From Carya illinoinensis (Eukaryota; Streptophyta; Magnoliopsida; Fagales; Juglandaceae), in NCBI RefSeq assembly GCF_018687715.1, contig NC_056762.1:34770864-34834863 (forward strand): a DNA stretch of 64,000 nucleotides, written 5' to 3'. This document shows, in pieces, positions 22,442 to 36,453 of the stretch (its first letter is position 1; the number at the start of each line of letters is the position of its first letter). Both the position numbers and the translations under genes were made by a program. Below the pieces are notes generated by a model that was not told the DNA's origin, ran no database searches, and saw nothing but the letters and a program-made list of their open reading frames with translations.

Positions 22442-24533
22442 TCATTCAAGCTCAGGTCCATATTGGATAGGACTGATGGAGATAACATTGAAGTTTTTGT
22501 GTTTTTGTTGGTTGAATATTTCTGGGTCCACAGCAAGTTGAATCATCCATTGATTTTCTGAAGCTTCTGATGCTATTTTTTGTATAAATGGTAAATGTTC
22601 CTGTGTAGTAAATATTTAGTGAGTTTAAATAATTAATAAATGTAAAAATAATTTATATATAATTTTATTTGAAAATTTTGTGAAAAAGAATAAAGTTACC
22701 TCTCCAGTATGATTCATGAAATCAATGGCTGAATGACCCAATGCTTGTTCTGCAAGTTCACCGAATATAACAGCTGCTAATTTTCCTGTCCCATCATCAA
22801 CTTCAACATATGCTCGACAACTGTAAATAATAAAAGTATTATTTTTTGTTAGTATTGGTAAAATTAATATGTGAATAATTTTGAAATGAATTGTTAATTA
22901 TTGAAGTAAAAAAAATGTGTACCGTGGTTCAGCAACACTTTGATGTTTGCAGTGGTAACAGAGAAAGCTTTCATCATGGTCATGCCCAGTTCCTTTGTTA
23001 CAATTGATGCATGACATATAGAAGAAGATTTGGTCCAAATTTATGATATTTATCTTTGCCTTGATCCAGAATTTTGCTTTCTATATTATATTAAGAACAA
23101 TATTTTGTTTAATGAGAAGGAATATAAATATAAATATGATGTTAAGAAAAATAATTTACCTCCATTGGTTGCAAACTTTTTAGTAATGCAGCAACATCAC
23201 AATTTTTTGTTATTTGTCGAATACCAACTGACGATAAAGATGTAGATGGGTATTTTAATGATTTTGCAATTATGACTTCAAGTCTTGAATCATTGATTGC
23301 AATCCTAAAAAAAGAAAAAAAGAAATTATAATTGGAACATTTTCAATAGATATGTTAATAAAAAATATTGTAATTAATATGAATTACCATCTTTGTAGCA
23401 GTTTTGCTTCAGGGATAACAGGATTGATTGTAAATGCACTTGCTGGTCGAGATGAAAGAGATAGTCCTGTTTCGTTAATATAAATAATTGTTAGTTAAAA
23501 AATGTAAGATTTAAAATAAGAATTAAGAATTTGAATTATTAGAATTACCATTGTAAGAACGAACTTTGAGCTTTGTTGCAAGTAGAATTGGTTTTGTTTC
23601 GATTATTTCAGAAATTTTTTTGCATTCGTCTTGAACAAAACGTCCCCACATAGTCAACGAGATAGGATTGAAGCTACATGATATGAAAGGAGAAAATTAA
23701 AAAGAATTTAAAAAGTAAAGATTATAAAAAAATTTTCAAAAATTAAAAAGGGGAAAAAGAATTTACCTTTGATCTATAACATAGATTTCTTGAAGAGTAG
23801 CTGGTCCATTTGTTAATGTTATTTCTTTTGGAGGTTTGATGTGAAGAGCAACTGCTAAGAGATCTGATTAAAAATATTGAAATGATTAGTTGTTTAGAAA
23901 AAAAAAATTAAAAAATGATAATAATTTACCTATTTCTGCAATTGAATCTTTATAAGCATCCAACTCGTTAATGGGAATGAGGTTGTACTTTGGCATCTCT
24001 ACTTGTTGTTCATTTTCTGGAATCTCTTCGATGATTGTTTTTGCATTTATAATCCATTGGTATTCATGCGACTCAGTTTTATATTTAGGATCCAGTAGTT
24101 TGACATATGCGTTTATAATATAGTAGGATCGAAACATCTGGAGAGAGTCTTCTCTTGAATCAATATCATTTCCGAACATTGTTGCTTGCAGACGATTTCC
24201 CTATATTATATAAGAAAGTATTGGTTGTTAGTTTTTATAATAAGTAAGGAATTTGTTTTTAAAAAAAAGTAAAAAAATTTTACAAGTAATTATAATTACA
24301 TAGAATGTATAAGATATGTTATATAAAGTATATATATATGAGTATATTTGTAGATTAAATTGTAAGTAGAGAAAAAAATATTGTACCTGTTCATCTACCA
24401 ACATTAAATTTTGGTATTTTATTGATGAGTGTTGCCCAACTCGTTTGGGAGATTTTTCAACCACGAGCATCTTAATTTTCCAGTCCCTTGTCTTTGGAGT
24501 AATATCTTTAATTGATGTATAAGTGATCCGCAT
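22442..24533 (-). CDS. Helitron-encoded RPA1-like single-stranded DNA-binding protein (9 exons, 426 aa)
   Basis: Exons on the minus strand: 24533-24387, 24200-23930, 23863-23767, 23673-23549, 23466-23388, 23304-23160, 23059-22923, 22820-22700, 22600-22442. All junctions are GT-AG and phases sum to 1281 nt ending in TGA. The N-terminus (MRITYTSIKDITPKTRDWKI) is that of the DBD-A OB fold of plant RPA1-type proteins. Exon 4 starts the second OB fold (FNPISLTMWGRFVQDECKKI). Exon 7 has two CxxC pairs (CINCNKGTGHDHDESFLCYHC), the zinc ribbon of the third OB fold. The family coats single-stranded DNA. Plant Helitrons often carry such genes, presumably to protect the rolling-circle intermediate. It starts 232 bp after the Rep stop on the same strand. 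The exon 7 acceptor has an in-phase alternative 6 nt away (23053). Confidence 0.88.
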
Positions 24534-24764
24534 TTTGAAAACTGATAAGCCAAAAAGAAATGAAGTCTATAAACATAAAAGGAAAGAAATGGAATTAATT
24601 AAATTGTAAAATAAAAACTAATAGAAACTTATATGTATTAATTAGTTAATAAGAATAAATTAATAGAATATTGGAAATATAAAAAAAAAATTGTAGGAAA
24701 ATTTTAATCTATTTATAGCAGTTAAAATTAAATATATAAAAAAAAATTTGTTACCTGCATAACA

Positions 24765-27700
24765 TCAGTCAGAGGAGGCCAATGTTAATAAGTCTGTGTA
24801 GACAATATTTTTTGTGCAGTTTTTTTCTGGTTCATCAGTTGAGATTGGTCGTATCAGAATCTTGATTGCAGAAATAGTCTTAGCTCTTGATAAAGCTACA
24901 TATAATTGTCCATGTGAGAAAACTGGATGTGGCAAATATATCCCAACAAAATCTAATGTCTGTCCTTGTGACTTGTTTATACTCATTGCAAAGCTTAGTT
25001 TAACAGGGAATTGAGTTCGTTTGAATGGGAAACCACTGTTTTCATCAGGATTTGGTAAAAATGGAATTCTCGGAATAAAAACCTTTTTGCCACTGTGATG
25101 ACCAACTGCAATTTCTGCATGAATAACGTTACGATCAAAATTGCGACAGATTAGTCGTGTTCCATTGCATAGCCCTTCTGAAGGATTGATGTTTCTCAAT
25201 AACATGATTGGACAGTTTTGTTTCAACAATAATTCATGTGGAGGAAGTCCATTTGGTGTTAAAGTATGTAAGAAATCTTCCATGACTGCCTGTTCAGATG
25301 CGTCGATTGTTTCATCAAAACTGTAATATTGTTTTAACTCTCCAGGAAATCTCTGAATCAACAAAGTGTTTATTTCATCAACATAACTGTTTTTTGGTGT
25401 CAATATAGCTCGATTCATCATGCTTGAAATATTTGTTGAATAATCAGAAATATTATGAAAAACAGTATCCACCAAATGATCCAAAGAAGCAGCATCATTT
25501 TCATATGGAATTAACATGACTGCAGAAATTCTGACGCATTCATTAATTGTGATTGGTGGTAACCCATTCCCTAAATCCAATATGTATTTTGAGAAGTCTG
25601 GATCTAATCTTGCACGCATATTTTCAGTTAAACGAATTTTTGTCAATTTTGGCCATAGGTAGGAAGAAACTAAGCTGGCATCAATCTGTTGTTGTCTTGT
25701 TCCTTTTGGGACCACAGGTAGAATCTGACGAAAGTCTCCACCAAATACAATAACTTTTCCACCAAAAGATAATTCTGAATCATTAATATCCTTTAGCATT
25801 TTATCCAATGCTTCTATAGATTCTTTTCTTGACATAGGAGCTTCATCCCATATGATCAACTTTACTTTTTGTAGTAATCTTGCAAGTCCACTTTGTTTGC
25901 TGACACTACATGTGAGATTTTTGTTGGTATGTAGTGAAATTTTGAATCGTGAATGTGCAGTTCGACCTCCAGGTAAGATTGATGCAGCTACACCAGATGA
26001 AGCAGTTGCAAGAGCAATTAATTGCTTTGTTCTTGTTGTAGCAAGGAGTGCTTTGTATAAAAATGTTTTTCCTGTACCACCAGGACCATCAATAAAGAAC
26101 ATCGCAGGTTCATCTGACAAAACTTTTTGTAAGATAGAATTATAAGTATTTTGTTGTTCGCAATTAAGCAGTGTTGATGCGTGAAGATCTTCTTCTGGAA
26201 TTGGAACAGCTAATTCATCATCAATTTCTCTAAACAAAAACTCATCTTGATCAAAATCAATGTTTTGGTTGATAAGATGGAACGAATTAATGTTTCTACC
26301 CATTGATTCAAATATTGTGGAGATGGAGCGTAAAGTCTCAGTTCTAACAGTTGATGAAGAACTTTCAACTAATTGAAAATCAGCAGACATATCTTGTTCA
26401 AAGCGTTCCCAGAGATCTCTTGGATTTGTAGGATTACAGTAAACCAAAATTGTTGCAAATAGTCTTCTTAAACTGAAAGGCATTTGGTAAAGAGAGGCTT
26501 CATATAAGCATTCTTCTAAACTGTCATCTCTCTGTAATAAACCATACATAGTTGCAGCTTCACGAAATGTGGGGGCCAAGATACCATTGACAGTTTTGAG
26601 ATGATCAAATGATAAAGGACCTCTTATATGATTTAATAACATCCGCAGATAATACCTTTCTCCTTCAAAAGGATTTGCTGTAACAATTCGACCTATCACA
26701 ACCTGTTTTTTCCGAATAGTCCACATTTTGTATTGTTGGCTCCAAACATAAAATTCAGGAAATTCTTTATACAACAATTTTCTGGCATTCTGATCAACTT
26801 GATTTGTTGCGAAAAATTCAGTCAGCATTGACTTTGCTGAAAAGTCAGAGTTTATCACATTTGTTAAGTTTTCATGTGCACGGAAAGTAACTTGGTGCTG
26901 ATTTTCAAGATGTAAATGTAAGCTATAGACTGCTGGATGAACCTCATTGATAATAAAGCCAAATATTCTCCACATAGCCTCTGGTGGAGTAATCCATCGA
27001 GCTGATTGAAATCTTTCAATTTCATCAATCTGTTGAGTGCTTTGTTCAGAAACCAGATTGAAGGCAACACGATCATGGCCTTTATAAATGTATTTGTAGA
27101 GATACTTGACAGCTTTTATTGTAGAACATATCTCAACATTAATATGGCAGTCAAACATTGCAAGTAAATAAGGGTTATATGGAACAACCCAACGATTATC
27201 TAAATCATGTCCTCTGATTTTGGCTGTTCTTCCATTGTTGCAGCGTTTGTATATTGGGAAGCAATCATTTCCAACAACAGTGTTTGAGACAAACTGTTTT
27301 GGGTAATTATTTTTGCAACAACCATTTTTTTTCATGCATACATTTGTTGGATTTAGAACTCCACATGGGCCATGCATCATATGCTTAATAACAGCTGTAT
27401 AGAGATGTAAGTTGTTGTCTTTGTCAGGTAATTCAGCAGATACGATCTCATCAAAAGATTCTGGTGCGTATAATTTCCAATCTTGACGCAATATAATTAA
27501 GAAATGAGCATGTGGAAGTCCTCTTTTTTGGTGCTCAATAACATAAACATATGCTGAGATTTTTCTAAATATTTCTCGTTTGAATAGTTCATACTTCAGA
27601 TCCTCTAATTTTGCTCTAAAAATTCGAGCAATTAAGTCAGGTCGATTTTGGGTTTCCTCATGTGGTAACAATTGAGTTGAGATCTCTTTCCAGTTTGGAT

Positions 27701-29833
27701 TACATGTCATTGTCAAAAAAATATCTGGTTTGCCATATCGTTGAACTAAAGTCATTGCTTCTAAATATCTTTTTTGCATATCTCTTGGGCCTCCAATAAA
27801 AGATGAAGGCAAAATTATACGTTTCCCAATTCTTGAAGCATTTGTTTGTCCAAGATTAATGCTATCAACAATGCCTTGATATAATTCAGATCGAATATGT
27901 TGTTGATTGCAACGAAAATAATCTAACCTTGAAGTCTCTATCTTGATATACATGTCAACAACAAATTGTTGAAGAAGTCGGCCAGAGATTAGAAGAATAG
28001 ATTTCAGATTTTCTCTAATTTGTAACTTGTAACAGTAATATTCACGGCAAGAAACAATGGGATCTTTTCTCTTTTTCTTTAAAACTACAAAAGCAATAAA
28101 AAATTATTTAAAAAAATACATACCAAATATATTAATAATAAGTTGTATAAAAAAGATAGGATAGAAAATTTAACCTTGTTCTTCTCTTCTGAGTAATTCT
28201 TCTGCTGATGTTGATTGATGAGGATCAATTAATTGAGTTGTGCAGTTATTGGCAGATACAGATGCAATTCTTTTGTTAATTCTTTGTATGCCTTGGTGCC
28301 ATCCAATATCTCCGAGAGGAAACAACAGAGGATACTGAAGTGGATCATAGCATCCAAAATAATATTGAACTAAATGACTCCCGCCAACATGATTAAATAC
28401 GAAAATATCACGAGGTGTTAAATGTTCTGAATCATCATTTTCAACCCAAATAGCTGCAACTTCTGATGATGTTGGGGCATTAAACACCCGTTGATCTAAA
28501 CCAGGATCTGATTTTATACAGATTTTTTGATATTCTAAATTTGGTAAATCACCAATAGATCGAAAAAATGTTGAATATGGATTTACACGAAGGAGATCCA
28601 TAAGTTGAGCAATAATAGAAGGATCCATTCTGATTGAGTCAACAATGCGATTCTCGAATTCATGTTCAATGTCATAGAAATATAGCTGCAAATTAGAAGG
28701 TTGACCATCTGAAGGAATCAAATCAGGGAGATAGTGATAAATTTGACCTTGAGCTCGAAATGTATATATTCCTCTGTTTCTTCGACATAAATTTCTATCA
28801 AATTTAACTCCAAAAGATGTGAAAGCAAATTTGTTGTTGTACGTTCGAACATATGTCCGAAATTGTGTAGATTTAGCAGTATTTGAAACAAACAGATTAT
28901 AGAGTTGATCTGGAACATCATTTGTAACCAAAGAGATTGATCCATCAGCACAGCAGAAATTGTTTGTTTCATGAAAGAATCTTTTTGCTTTGCAATGCTG
29001 ACAATGTGGCATATTTGGTAAATAATTTGCTTCAACTGGAACATTTTGTAATATTTGTCTATGTACAACATTATGACGACGTAATGTGCCTATTGAGTTG
29101 GGGTAAAGGAAAAACAAATATAAGAAATTTCATTAGAAATAATTAAATAATTTTTTTTCAATCAATATTTTAAATATAAATAACAATAAAATATAATGTT
29201 ATTAAATAATTCATTTTATTTTTAGTTCTTACCAAAAGTACATCTTCGCATATTTTTTTGAGCACTTGATTGTGATTGATCAACAAGAAGAACCTATTTT
29301 AGAAAAAAAAAATAATTATTGAAAGAGAGTAAATAAATAAAATATATGATGACAAAAAAGAAAAGTTACTAAACCTGTTGGACCATAAGTTGTTCAGAAA
29401 GTTGACTTGTCTCTGTTGGTGCATTTGTTGACTTTCCTTTCGACAAATTTACAGAATAACTTGAGCCAGCAGAAGAACTGTATGAAATATTTAATTGTGT
29501 AGATTCTTCTGAATTTTCAGCAAGGAGATGAATATTTGGGCATATGCTAGGCTCTTCTGAGGAGGTCATTCCAAGAATGTTAAAATTACGGCGAGAAATT
29601 CTGGGCCTCTTTCCATGGTATTGTTGAATATTAGAATTTTCAATATTGCCAATAGGTTCGAGATGATCATTTGATGTATCATCGATTGATATAATCATTT
29701 GATCAATATCAGATGGCGTTGAATCTTGAAAATCAACCATATCTCTTTTTGAAACTTGTTTCTGACAATGTCTTTTTGTTGTTCTTTGCTGCAATTGATC
29801 TTTTTTGTTTTGTAGAAGATCTTTAGATGACAT
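24765..29833 (-). CDS. Helitron Rep/Pif1-family helicase (4 exons, 1584 aa)
   Basis: Exons on the minus strand: 29833-29375, 29293-29233, 29089-28175, 28084-24765; GT-AG borders, phases agree, 4755 nt. The N-terminus is polar and variable, followed by CxxC elements (HCQHCKAKRF, exon 3) and the Helitron-like N domain (RENLKSILLISGRL into the big exon). Counting from the Met at 27953: the HUH metal motif PHAH at 147-150, paired catalytic tyrosines Y284 and Y288 in YLYKY, and then a Pif1-type helicase with Walker A GPGGTGKT (623-630), DEAP (703-706), GGDFRQILPV and the late motifs KSQGQTL and YVALSRAK. All key residues are present and no internal stop occurs. In the family this protein nicks, unwinds and transfers the transposon strand. 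The start is the first ATG of the upstream open exon; further 5' untranslated exons are possible. Confidence 0.93.
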
Positions 29834-30130
29834 TTTTTTTGTTGATTGTTTTTGAAGTAGAATTTTATTTAATTATTTCCTGAAATAAAGATTTTGGAAA
29901 TAAATAATAAAATTTTATCATTTGATATGTCAATAAAGTAAATTAAAAGTTCAAAATTTTAAATTGACAATAAATAAAAAGTTCATAAAGTTTATTAATT
30001 GGAACAAAAAAGAACATATAATAAATATATTTATTTATAGTATATACTTTATTGAATAAAATATTACATGCTAAATAAAGATATAATTTTAAGCATGGAT
30101 TGAATAAATGAAATAATTAGTAATATACAA
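29834..30130. other. 5' flank of the Helitron Rep gene
   Basis: AT-rich non-coding sequence directly upstream of the Rep start codon. No TATA box that stands out from the background. Confidence 0.4.
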
Positions 30131-33100
30131 GGAAAAAAAATACTTACAGTTTTTTTAGCTAGCAGGATATTTGTTGACTTCAGATCTTTTAGTTGAAAAT
30201 ATAATCCCTATTTTTAAAAAAGAAAAATGTATGTTATTTTTAACAAGAAATATAATTTTTTAAATTTTTAAAGAGATAAAAATGTTTTAATTTGTTGCAA
30301 CTAATTTTGATTAGAGATATTATAATAATTATTTGTAAATACAAAAATAATACAATTGATAAACGAAATTGCAAGAATTTGATCTTTAGTTCATATATAA
30401 TAGTAAGAATAGTCATTTGTTATTATAATATCAAATTTAAAACATTAATAACATTCAAATGTTTTTTTAACAATTTATTTTGGAATTTTTAATTAATGAA
30501 TTATATAAAAGAAGTGATAAAAATTGATATTATATAATAAGTTTGTATTTATTTTAATTTTGTTTTATTTATACATTTATTTTAAATGGTTAAATTTAAT
30601 TAAAATAAAATGTAAATAGTTTAAATCAAAAAGAACATAAAATAAGGATGTTTTATTTTATAAATATTTACAGTTAAAGAATTGGTCATAAATGTCTTTT
30701 TTGAATTTATACCTATAAATTTTATAGCTTGATAAATTCAAATTTACATAGAATCAATGTCTAAATATGGTATTATTTTTAAGATTAAAATTTGATGCAA
30801 ACACCATTATTTAGATTGAAATCTATATTAAAATTTTTACTGACCATATGTTAATTAAGAAATATTTACAAAAAATAACATTTATATAATAACTATCATG
30901 AAATATGTTTGAAGAAATGAGATTGTTGTTAAAAAAACAAAATATTAAAGTATCAATGGACAAATAGAATGCAAATATTTTGAAAGGAAAAAAAATTTAA
31001 GGCATTTATAATTGTAATTGTATAATTAATATCTAAGAATAATTTGAGATTTATATATAGTATTGTGACAAAACAATATTTTATAACTGTTGGTATTTAA
31101 TTCTATTACATAGAGGAACAAAATATTCATCCTTAAACAAAAATCCATCCAGAACATTAAAATTTATATGCAAAGATTTTATATTTAAATATTAAAGTTT
31201 AAAGAACATATTTATAAAATTTAAAATTTTTAAGAACTGGAAAGAAGAAAAATAAAAAATAGAAGTTTATTTTTATTTTTATTTTTTTATGTTAATAAAT
31301 GTTTTAAAGATATCAATTATTAATAAAGTTCTGGATGGATTGATGTTCAAGGACAAATAAATGTTTAAAAAAATACAAACAGTTAATAAGTGAAATAATT
31401 TTAAAAGAAATGTATAAATTTACTTTTGTTAGGAAATAAATTTCACATCAAAGAGATGATGTGTAAATTTATGAACTAACAACATATAAAAGACAATTGT
31501 AAATATATACAAAGATTTTAAATAAAAGAACAATACATTAATATGTAGTAAATTTGTTATTTTTGAAAAATTTTCATAGCATTTGTTTATTAAAAAATTA
31601 AAACACAAATATGATAAATAGATTTTTGCATCATTTTAGCAAAAGCTAAAATAAAAAATATTTAAGACTAAATAAGTACTATTAAATATATATTTATAAA
31701 AAAATAAATGTTTAATATAATATTTAGAAATTTTATGTCAAAAGATTATAATGTTATTTAAATTTTGAATTTTTTGTTAATAAAAAAGGCCATATTTTTG
31801 ACAACAAATAATGCATTAGATTTTTTTTTTTATTTTAAAGAAATATGTACCAATAAATATATAATTGAACAAAAGATAAATGTTTAATATTAATAAGACA
31901 AATGAATACTTACAAATTTCTTACCAAATGATTATAATGTTATCTGAATTTTGATCTTCCTGTTGACAAGATAGTCCCTATTTTTGACAACAAATAATAC
32001 ATTAGAATTCATTTAATAAGAAAATATTTTTTTTTAAATCTAAAGTAACGTAAATTTCATTTATAGAAATGAAACCACCAAAATAAATGTGATAAATTTT
32101 ATCTGAAATATAATCTAACTTTTTAAGCAAATAAATTAACAATTTATTGTTACAGTCAAAATAATAAATTTTTGCAAATAAATTTTTTATAGTTTTATAA
32201 AGATATAGTTTTAAGCATAAATTGAATAAAGCAAAGAATTTGTAGTATATAAAGAAAAATAATACTTACAGTTTCTTTAGCTAGCACGATATTTGTTAAC
32301 TGCAGATCTTTTACTTGAGAATGTAATACCTATTAAAAAAAATGTATGTTATTTTCAAAACCAAATATTTATTTTTAAAATTTTTAAGCAGATGAAAAAT
32401 TTTTAATTTGTTGCAATTAATTTTGGCGAGGGATACAATTGATAACATTCAAATGTTTTTTTAAAAATTTCTTTTGAATTTTTGAATTAACGAATTATAT
32501 AAAAGAAGTTATAAAAATTTATATTATATATTAAGTTTGTATTTAATTTAAATTTTTTTAATTCATACATTTATTTAAATGGTTAAATTTAAAAAAAATA
32601 AAATTTAAATAGTTTAAATTAGAAATAATAAAAAATTATAATGTTTTATTTTGCAAATATTTACAGTCAAAGAATTGGTCATAAAATGTTTTTTTGAATT
32701 TATAGGTATAAATTTTATAGTTTGATAAAATCAAATTTACATACAAATCATTGTCTAAATATGGTATTATTTTTAAAATCACTATGTTCTATAGTGATTT
32801 TGAGATTAAAACTTGACGGAAACACCATTATTTAGATTGAAATCTATATTAAAATTTTTATTGACCATATGTTAATCAATAAATATTTGCAAAAAATAAC
32901 ATTTATATAATAAGTCTCACGAAATATGTTTAAAGAAATGAAACTATTGTTAAAGAAACAAATTATTGAAGTATGAATGGATATATAAAATGCAAATATT
33001 GTAAAAGAACAAGAAAAATTAAGACATTTATAATTGTGTAATTAATATGTAAGAATAAATTGAGATTTGTATATAATATATACAATGATTTTACATAAAA

Positions 33101-33700
33101 GAAACATATAGTAATATGTAGTCAATTTTTTATTTTTTAAAAAGTTTCATAGCATTTGTTTATTAAAAAATAAAAGTCAAAATATGATAAACAGATTTTT
33201 GCAATATTTCAGCAAAAGGTAAAATAAAAAATATTTAAGATTAAATATGTATTATTATTTCAAAATTTGTTTATTATTTCAAAATTTCTTTTCAAAAGAT
33301 TATAATGTGATTTGAATTTTGATTTCTTTATTAACAAGAAAGGCCCTAATTTTGACAACAAATAAGACATAAGTTTTTTTTTTTTTTTTAAATTTTGAAG
33401 AAATATGTACAATTAAATATCTAATAGAACAAAAAATAAATGTTTAATATTTACAAAACAAATGAACACTTACAAATTTCTTACCAAATGATTATAATGT
33501 CATCTGAATTTTGATACTCCTGTTGACAAGATAAGCCCTATTTTTGACAACAAATAATATATTAGAATTTTTTTAATAAGAATATATTTCTTTAAAGATG
33601 TAAAATAATGTAAAATTCATTTATACAAATGAAATCAGCAAAGCAAAATAGTTTAATAACTTTAGATACATCAATTAGAAACATTGAATCAATTTGATTT
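30130..33700. repeat. Tandem duplication inside the Helitron (about 2.1 kb and 1.4 kb copies)
   Basis: A segment starting TACTTACAGTTT...TTTAGCTAGCA at about 30144 recurs at about 32266. Further matches run in parallel: 30650-30870 with 32640-32870, 31540-31810 with 33110-33370, and 31830-32010 with 33390-33570. The offset falls from about 2120 to 1560, so copy 2 lacks roughly 0.5 kb of copy 1. Within each copy, a motif containing TTTTTGACAACAAATAAT is itself repeated about 185 bp apart. No open frame of note. Confidence 0.8.
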
Positions 33701-34739
33701 TTTGAAATATTTTTCATTTTATTTTATTTTATTTATTTCTATTTATTCATATTTCTTATTTCTATATATTTATATATATGGATATATATTATAAAAATAG
33801 CCACTATTTTTAACAACAAAAAATACAACAAATAAAAAAAAAAAGAAGAACATGTTATTAGTTAAAAGAAGCATATTAATTTTTAAAAAATTAAAGCATA
33901 TAATTTTTTTTAAATGTTATATTTTTAGATATAAAAAAATTTAGTCGTTATTTTTATTATTATGTTTTTATATATTTTTTCTTCATTGAAATTGTTTTTT
34001 CACAGAATATAACATATGTCTAAAAATTTGAACAATTTATTCTTAACTTGAATCAACTTTGTTTTAGTTTAATTTTTTTACAGCAATATAATATTTTTTT
34101 CTAAATAATTTTTTTGGTTGTTGAAGTGTTTTTTTAATAAATATTTATATTTTAATTTGATTTGTTCCCCTTTTTTTTTTTTGTGTACAAAAATAAAATG
34201 ATAAGTTGTCATTTATTGGTATGAATTTTTTATATATTTTTCTTAAGTTACATGTAAAATTTTTACTCTATTTTATATTACTCAATATGATTGATCATTT
34301 TTAAGCTAATCATTGTTAATACTTATATAAATTGACAATATTGACTATTTTTATGGATTATTGACATATATAAAAATGAAATGTTATGTTCTCATTTATT
34401 ATTCAATTTTATAAGTATATTAAATTATATTTGTATTTTTAGCTACATCTACAATTGTTTTTTCCTTTATATTACTCAATATTATTGTTTTATTATGTGT
34501 AAGACTTTTAGATTGAGTTTATTCATGTTTCAAAGATTTTTTGAATATTGAAATAAATGGCTACTCTAATAATTGATTACATCTGTGTTGAAAAAAATAA
34601 AAAGTAAAACATAAAGAAGACAAAAATACTACAACAATTGAAAATGGAAAGCATGAATAGATTTAGTCACCCATCCTACAAGTAGATTTACTTTTATAAA
34701 TTTAGTTCATATTTAGTTTTGTAAATATTCTTTTAAAAA
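33701..34739. other. AT-rich Helitron interior, nothing recognised
   Basis: Low-complexity A/T sequence between the two repeat blocks; no gene, terminal repeat or RNA gene seen. Confidence 0.4.
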
Positions 34740-36140
34740 GTTAAAAAAATAAAGGAAAATAATTTTACTTAACAATAAAATCTACAAAATGAAGAAAATA
34801 AATATGAAATCAATCTTATATTAATGTATAGGTGGTGCAAATGATGAGGAAAAAAAACCAGAATCTGGAAAAAAAAAAAAAAAGACAAATTTGAGAGAAT
34901 AACATAAAAGTAATATTAAAAAAGTATTAAAATTAAATTTCCCATAAAATTATCTTTAATTTAGAAAAATATGACATTTTCTAATTTTTTTTTAAATTTA
35001 ACTTATTTTTTTTTAAACCTCTAAGATTCAATTGCTTATTCTTTATTTATTTTACTCTATTATTGTTTTATTATTAATTTTTTACCTCTATTTATAAATT
35101 TAAGAACTCAATATTTTATCTTATTTTTTAAATTGTTACTTTAGTGAATATTTTAAACAAAAAATTAGATATCATAAATTTTTTATATTTCCATAATTAT
35201 TTAAAATATTTTTAAAATTATAATAAATATGAGTATAATAAAAACTGTAGATAATTCAATGTAAATAAATATAATAAAAAGGTTAAATGATTAGAAGGAA
35301 ATATTAATATGAAAATAATATTTAAAATTAATCTTATACTAATCTATAAATGGTGTAAACGAAAAAAATAAAAACCAAAATCTAATAGAAAGCAAAATAG
35401 ACAAATTTGAGAAAATACGGAAAAAGTAATTTTATAAGGGCATTAACATTAAAATTCCCATAAACTTGTTTATAATTTAGTTAAAAATGAGATTTTCTAA
35501 ATTTGTTTTTCAAATTTTACTTAGTTTTTAAAAACCTATAACATTTGATTTGCTATTGTTTATCTAATATATTAAAATAATATTTTTCTATTCTTTTTTT
35601 TTATTATCTTAGTTTGTTTATCTAATCTATTAAAATAATAATTTTCTATTTTTTTATTATTATCTTAGTTGTATTTAGAATTTTAACAACTCAATATATT
35701 TTTGTATGTTTTGAAATGTTACTTTATTGAATATTTTAAACAAAAAATTCAACCATTTTTATTGTGTATGATAATACTTTTATAATTAAATTTTTTATAT
35801 TTCCATAATTATTTTTAAAATTATTATTTAAAAAGATAATAAATATAATTATGATAAAAAGTGTAGATAATTGGAAGTAAATAAATATAATAAAAAGTTT
35901 ACATGATTAGAAAAAAATATTAATAAAAAAATAATATTCAAAATTAATTTTATACTAATATATAAACTGTGTAAGTAATGGAGAAAAAAACAAAAATCTA
36001 AGAAAAACCAAAATAGACAAGTTTGAAAAAATAATAAAAAACTGATGTTATAAACCCATTCACATTAACTTTCCCATGAAATTATTTATAATTTAGTTAA
36101 AAATGATAATTTAAAAAAATTTTCTCTAAATTTTACTCAA
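34740..36140. repeat. Three diverged 0.5-0.6-kb tandem units inside the Helitron
   Basis: Three copies of a unit containing AATC/TTTATACTAAT.TATA...GTGTAA, then GACAAATTTGAGA, then TTCCCATAAA..T.TTTATAATTTAG occur at about 34805, 35325 and 35940. Spacing is about 520 and 615 bp. Each is followed by an AT-rich spacer with ACTTTA.TGAATATTTTAAACAAAAAATT in the first two. Non-coding. Confidence 0.7.
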
Positions 36141-36299
36141 TTTTTATAAACTTCCAATATTATATAATATAACTATAAATATATAAATATTTATATATAT
36201 AATATAATTGAAACGTCTGTATATAAATAAATGTACATATCTAGATATATAAGTAAATAAATCTAAATCCTAATCCGGTAATAAACAAAACACAACAGG

Positions 36300-36395
36300 G
36301 GCAGAAAAGTAATTTTTACTCTAACCCTAGACAACCCTATATAAGCATCTTTAACACAAATTCTTTCATTTTGCCCCATTTTCGTTTGAGCTGCC

Positions 36396-36453
<58 letters not shown>

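Noticed and set aside
24228..24386. C-terminal part of the 101-aa frame as coding
   Set aside because: It is intron 1 of the RPA-like gene; the donor after DEQ restores the correct frame with exon 2.
24814..26145. Several 60-97-aa + strand frames
   Set aside because: They are antisense shadows of the Helitron helicase exon.
26864..27076. 70-aa minus-strand frame inside the Rep gene
   Set aside because: Overlaps the Rep exon in another frame with no family signal.
30292..30492. 66-aa + strand frame in the Helitron
   Set aside because: A/T low complexity, no homology, inside a repeat copy.
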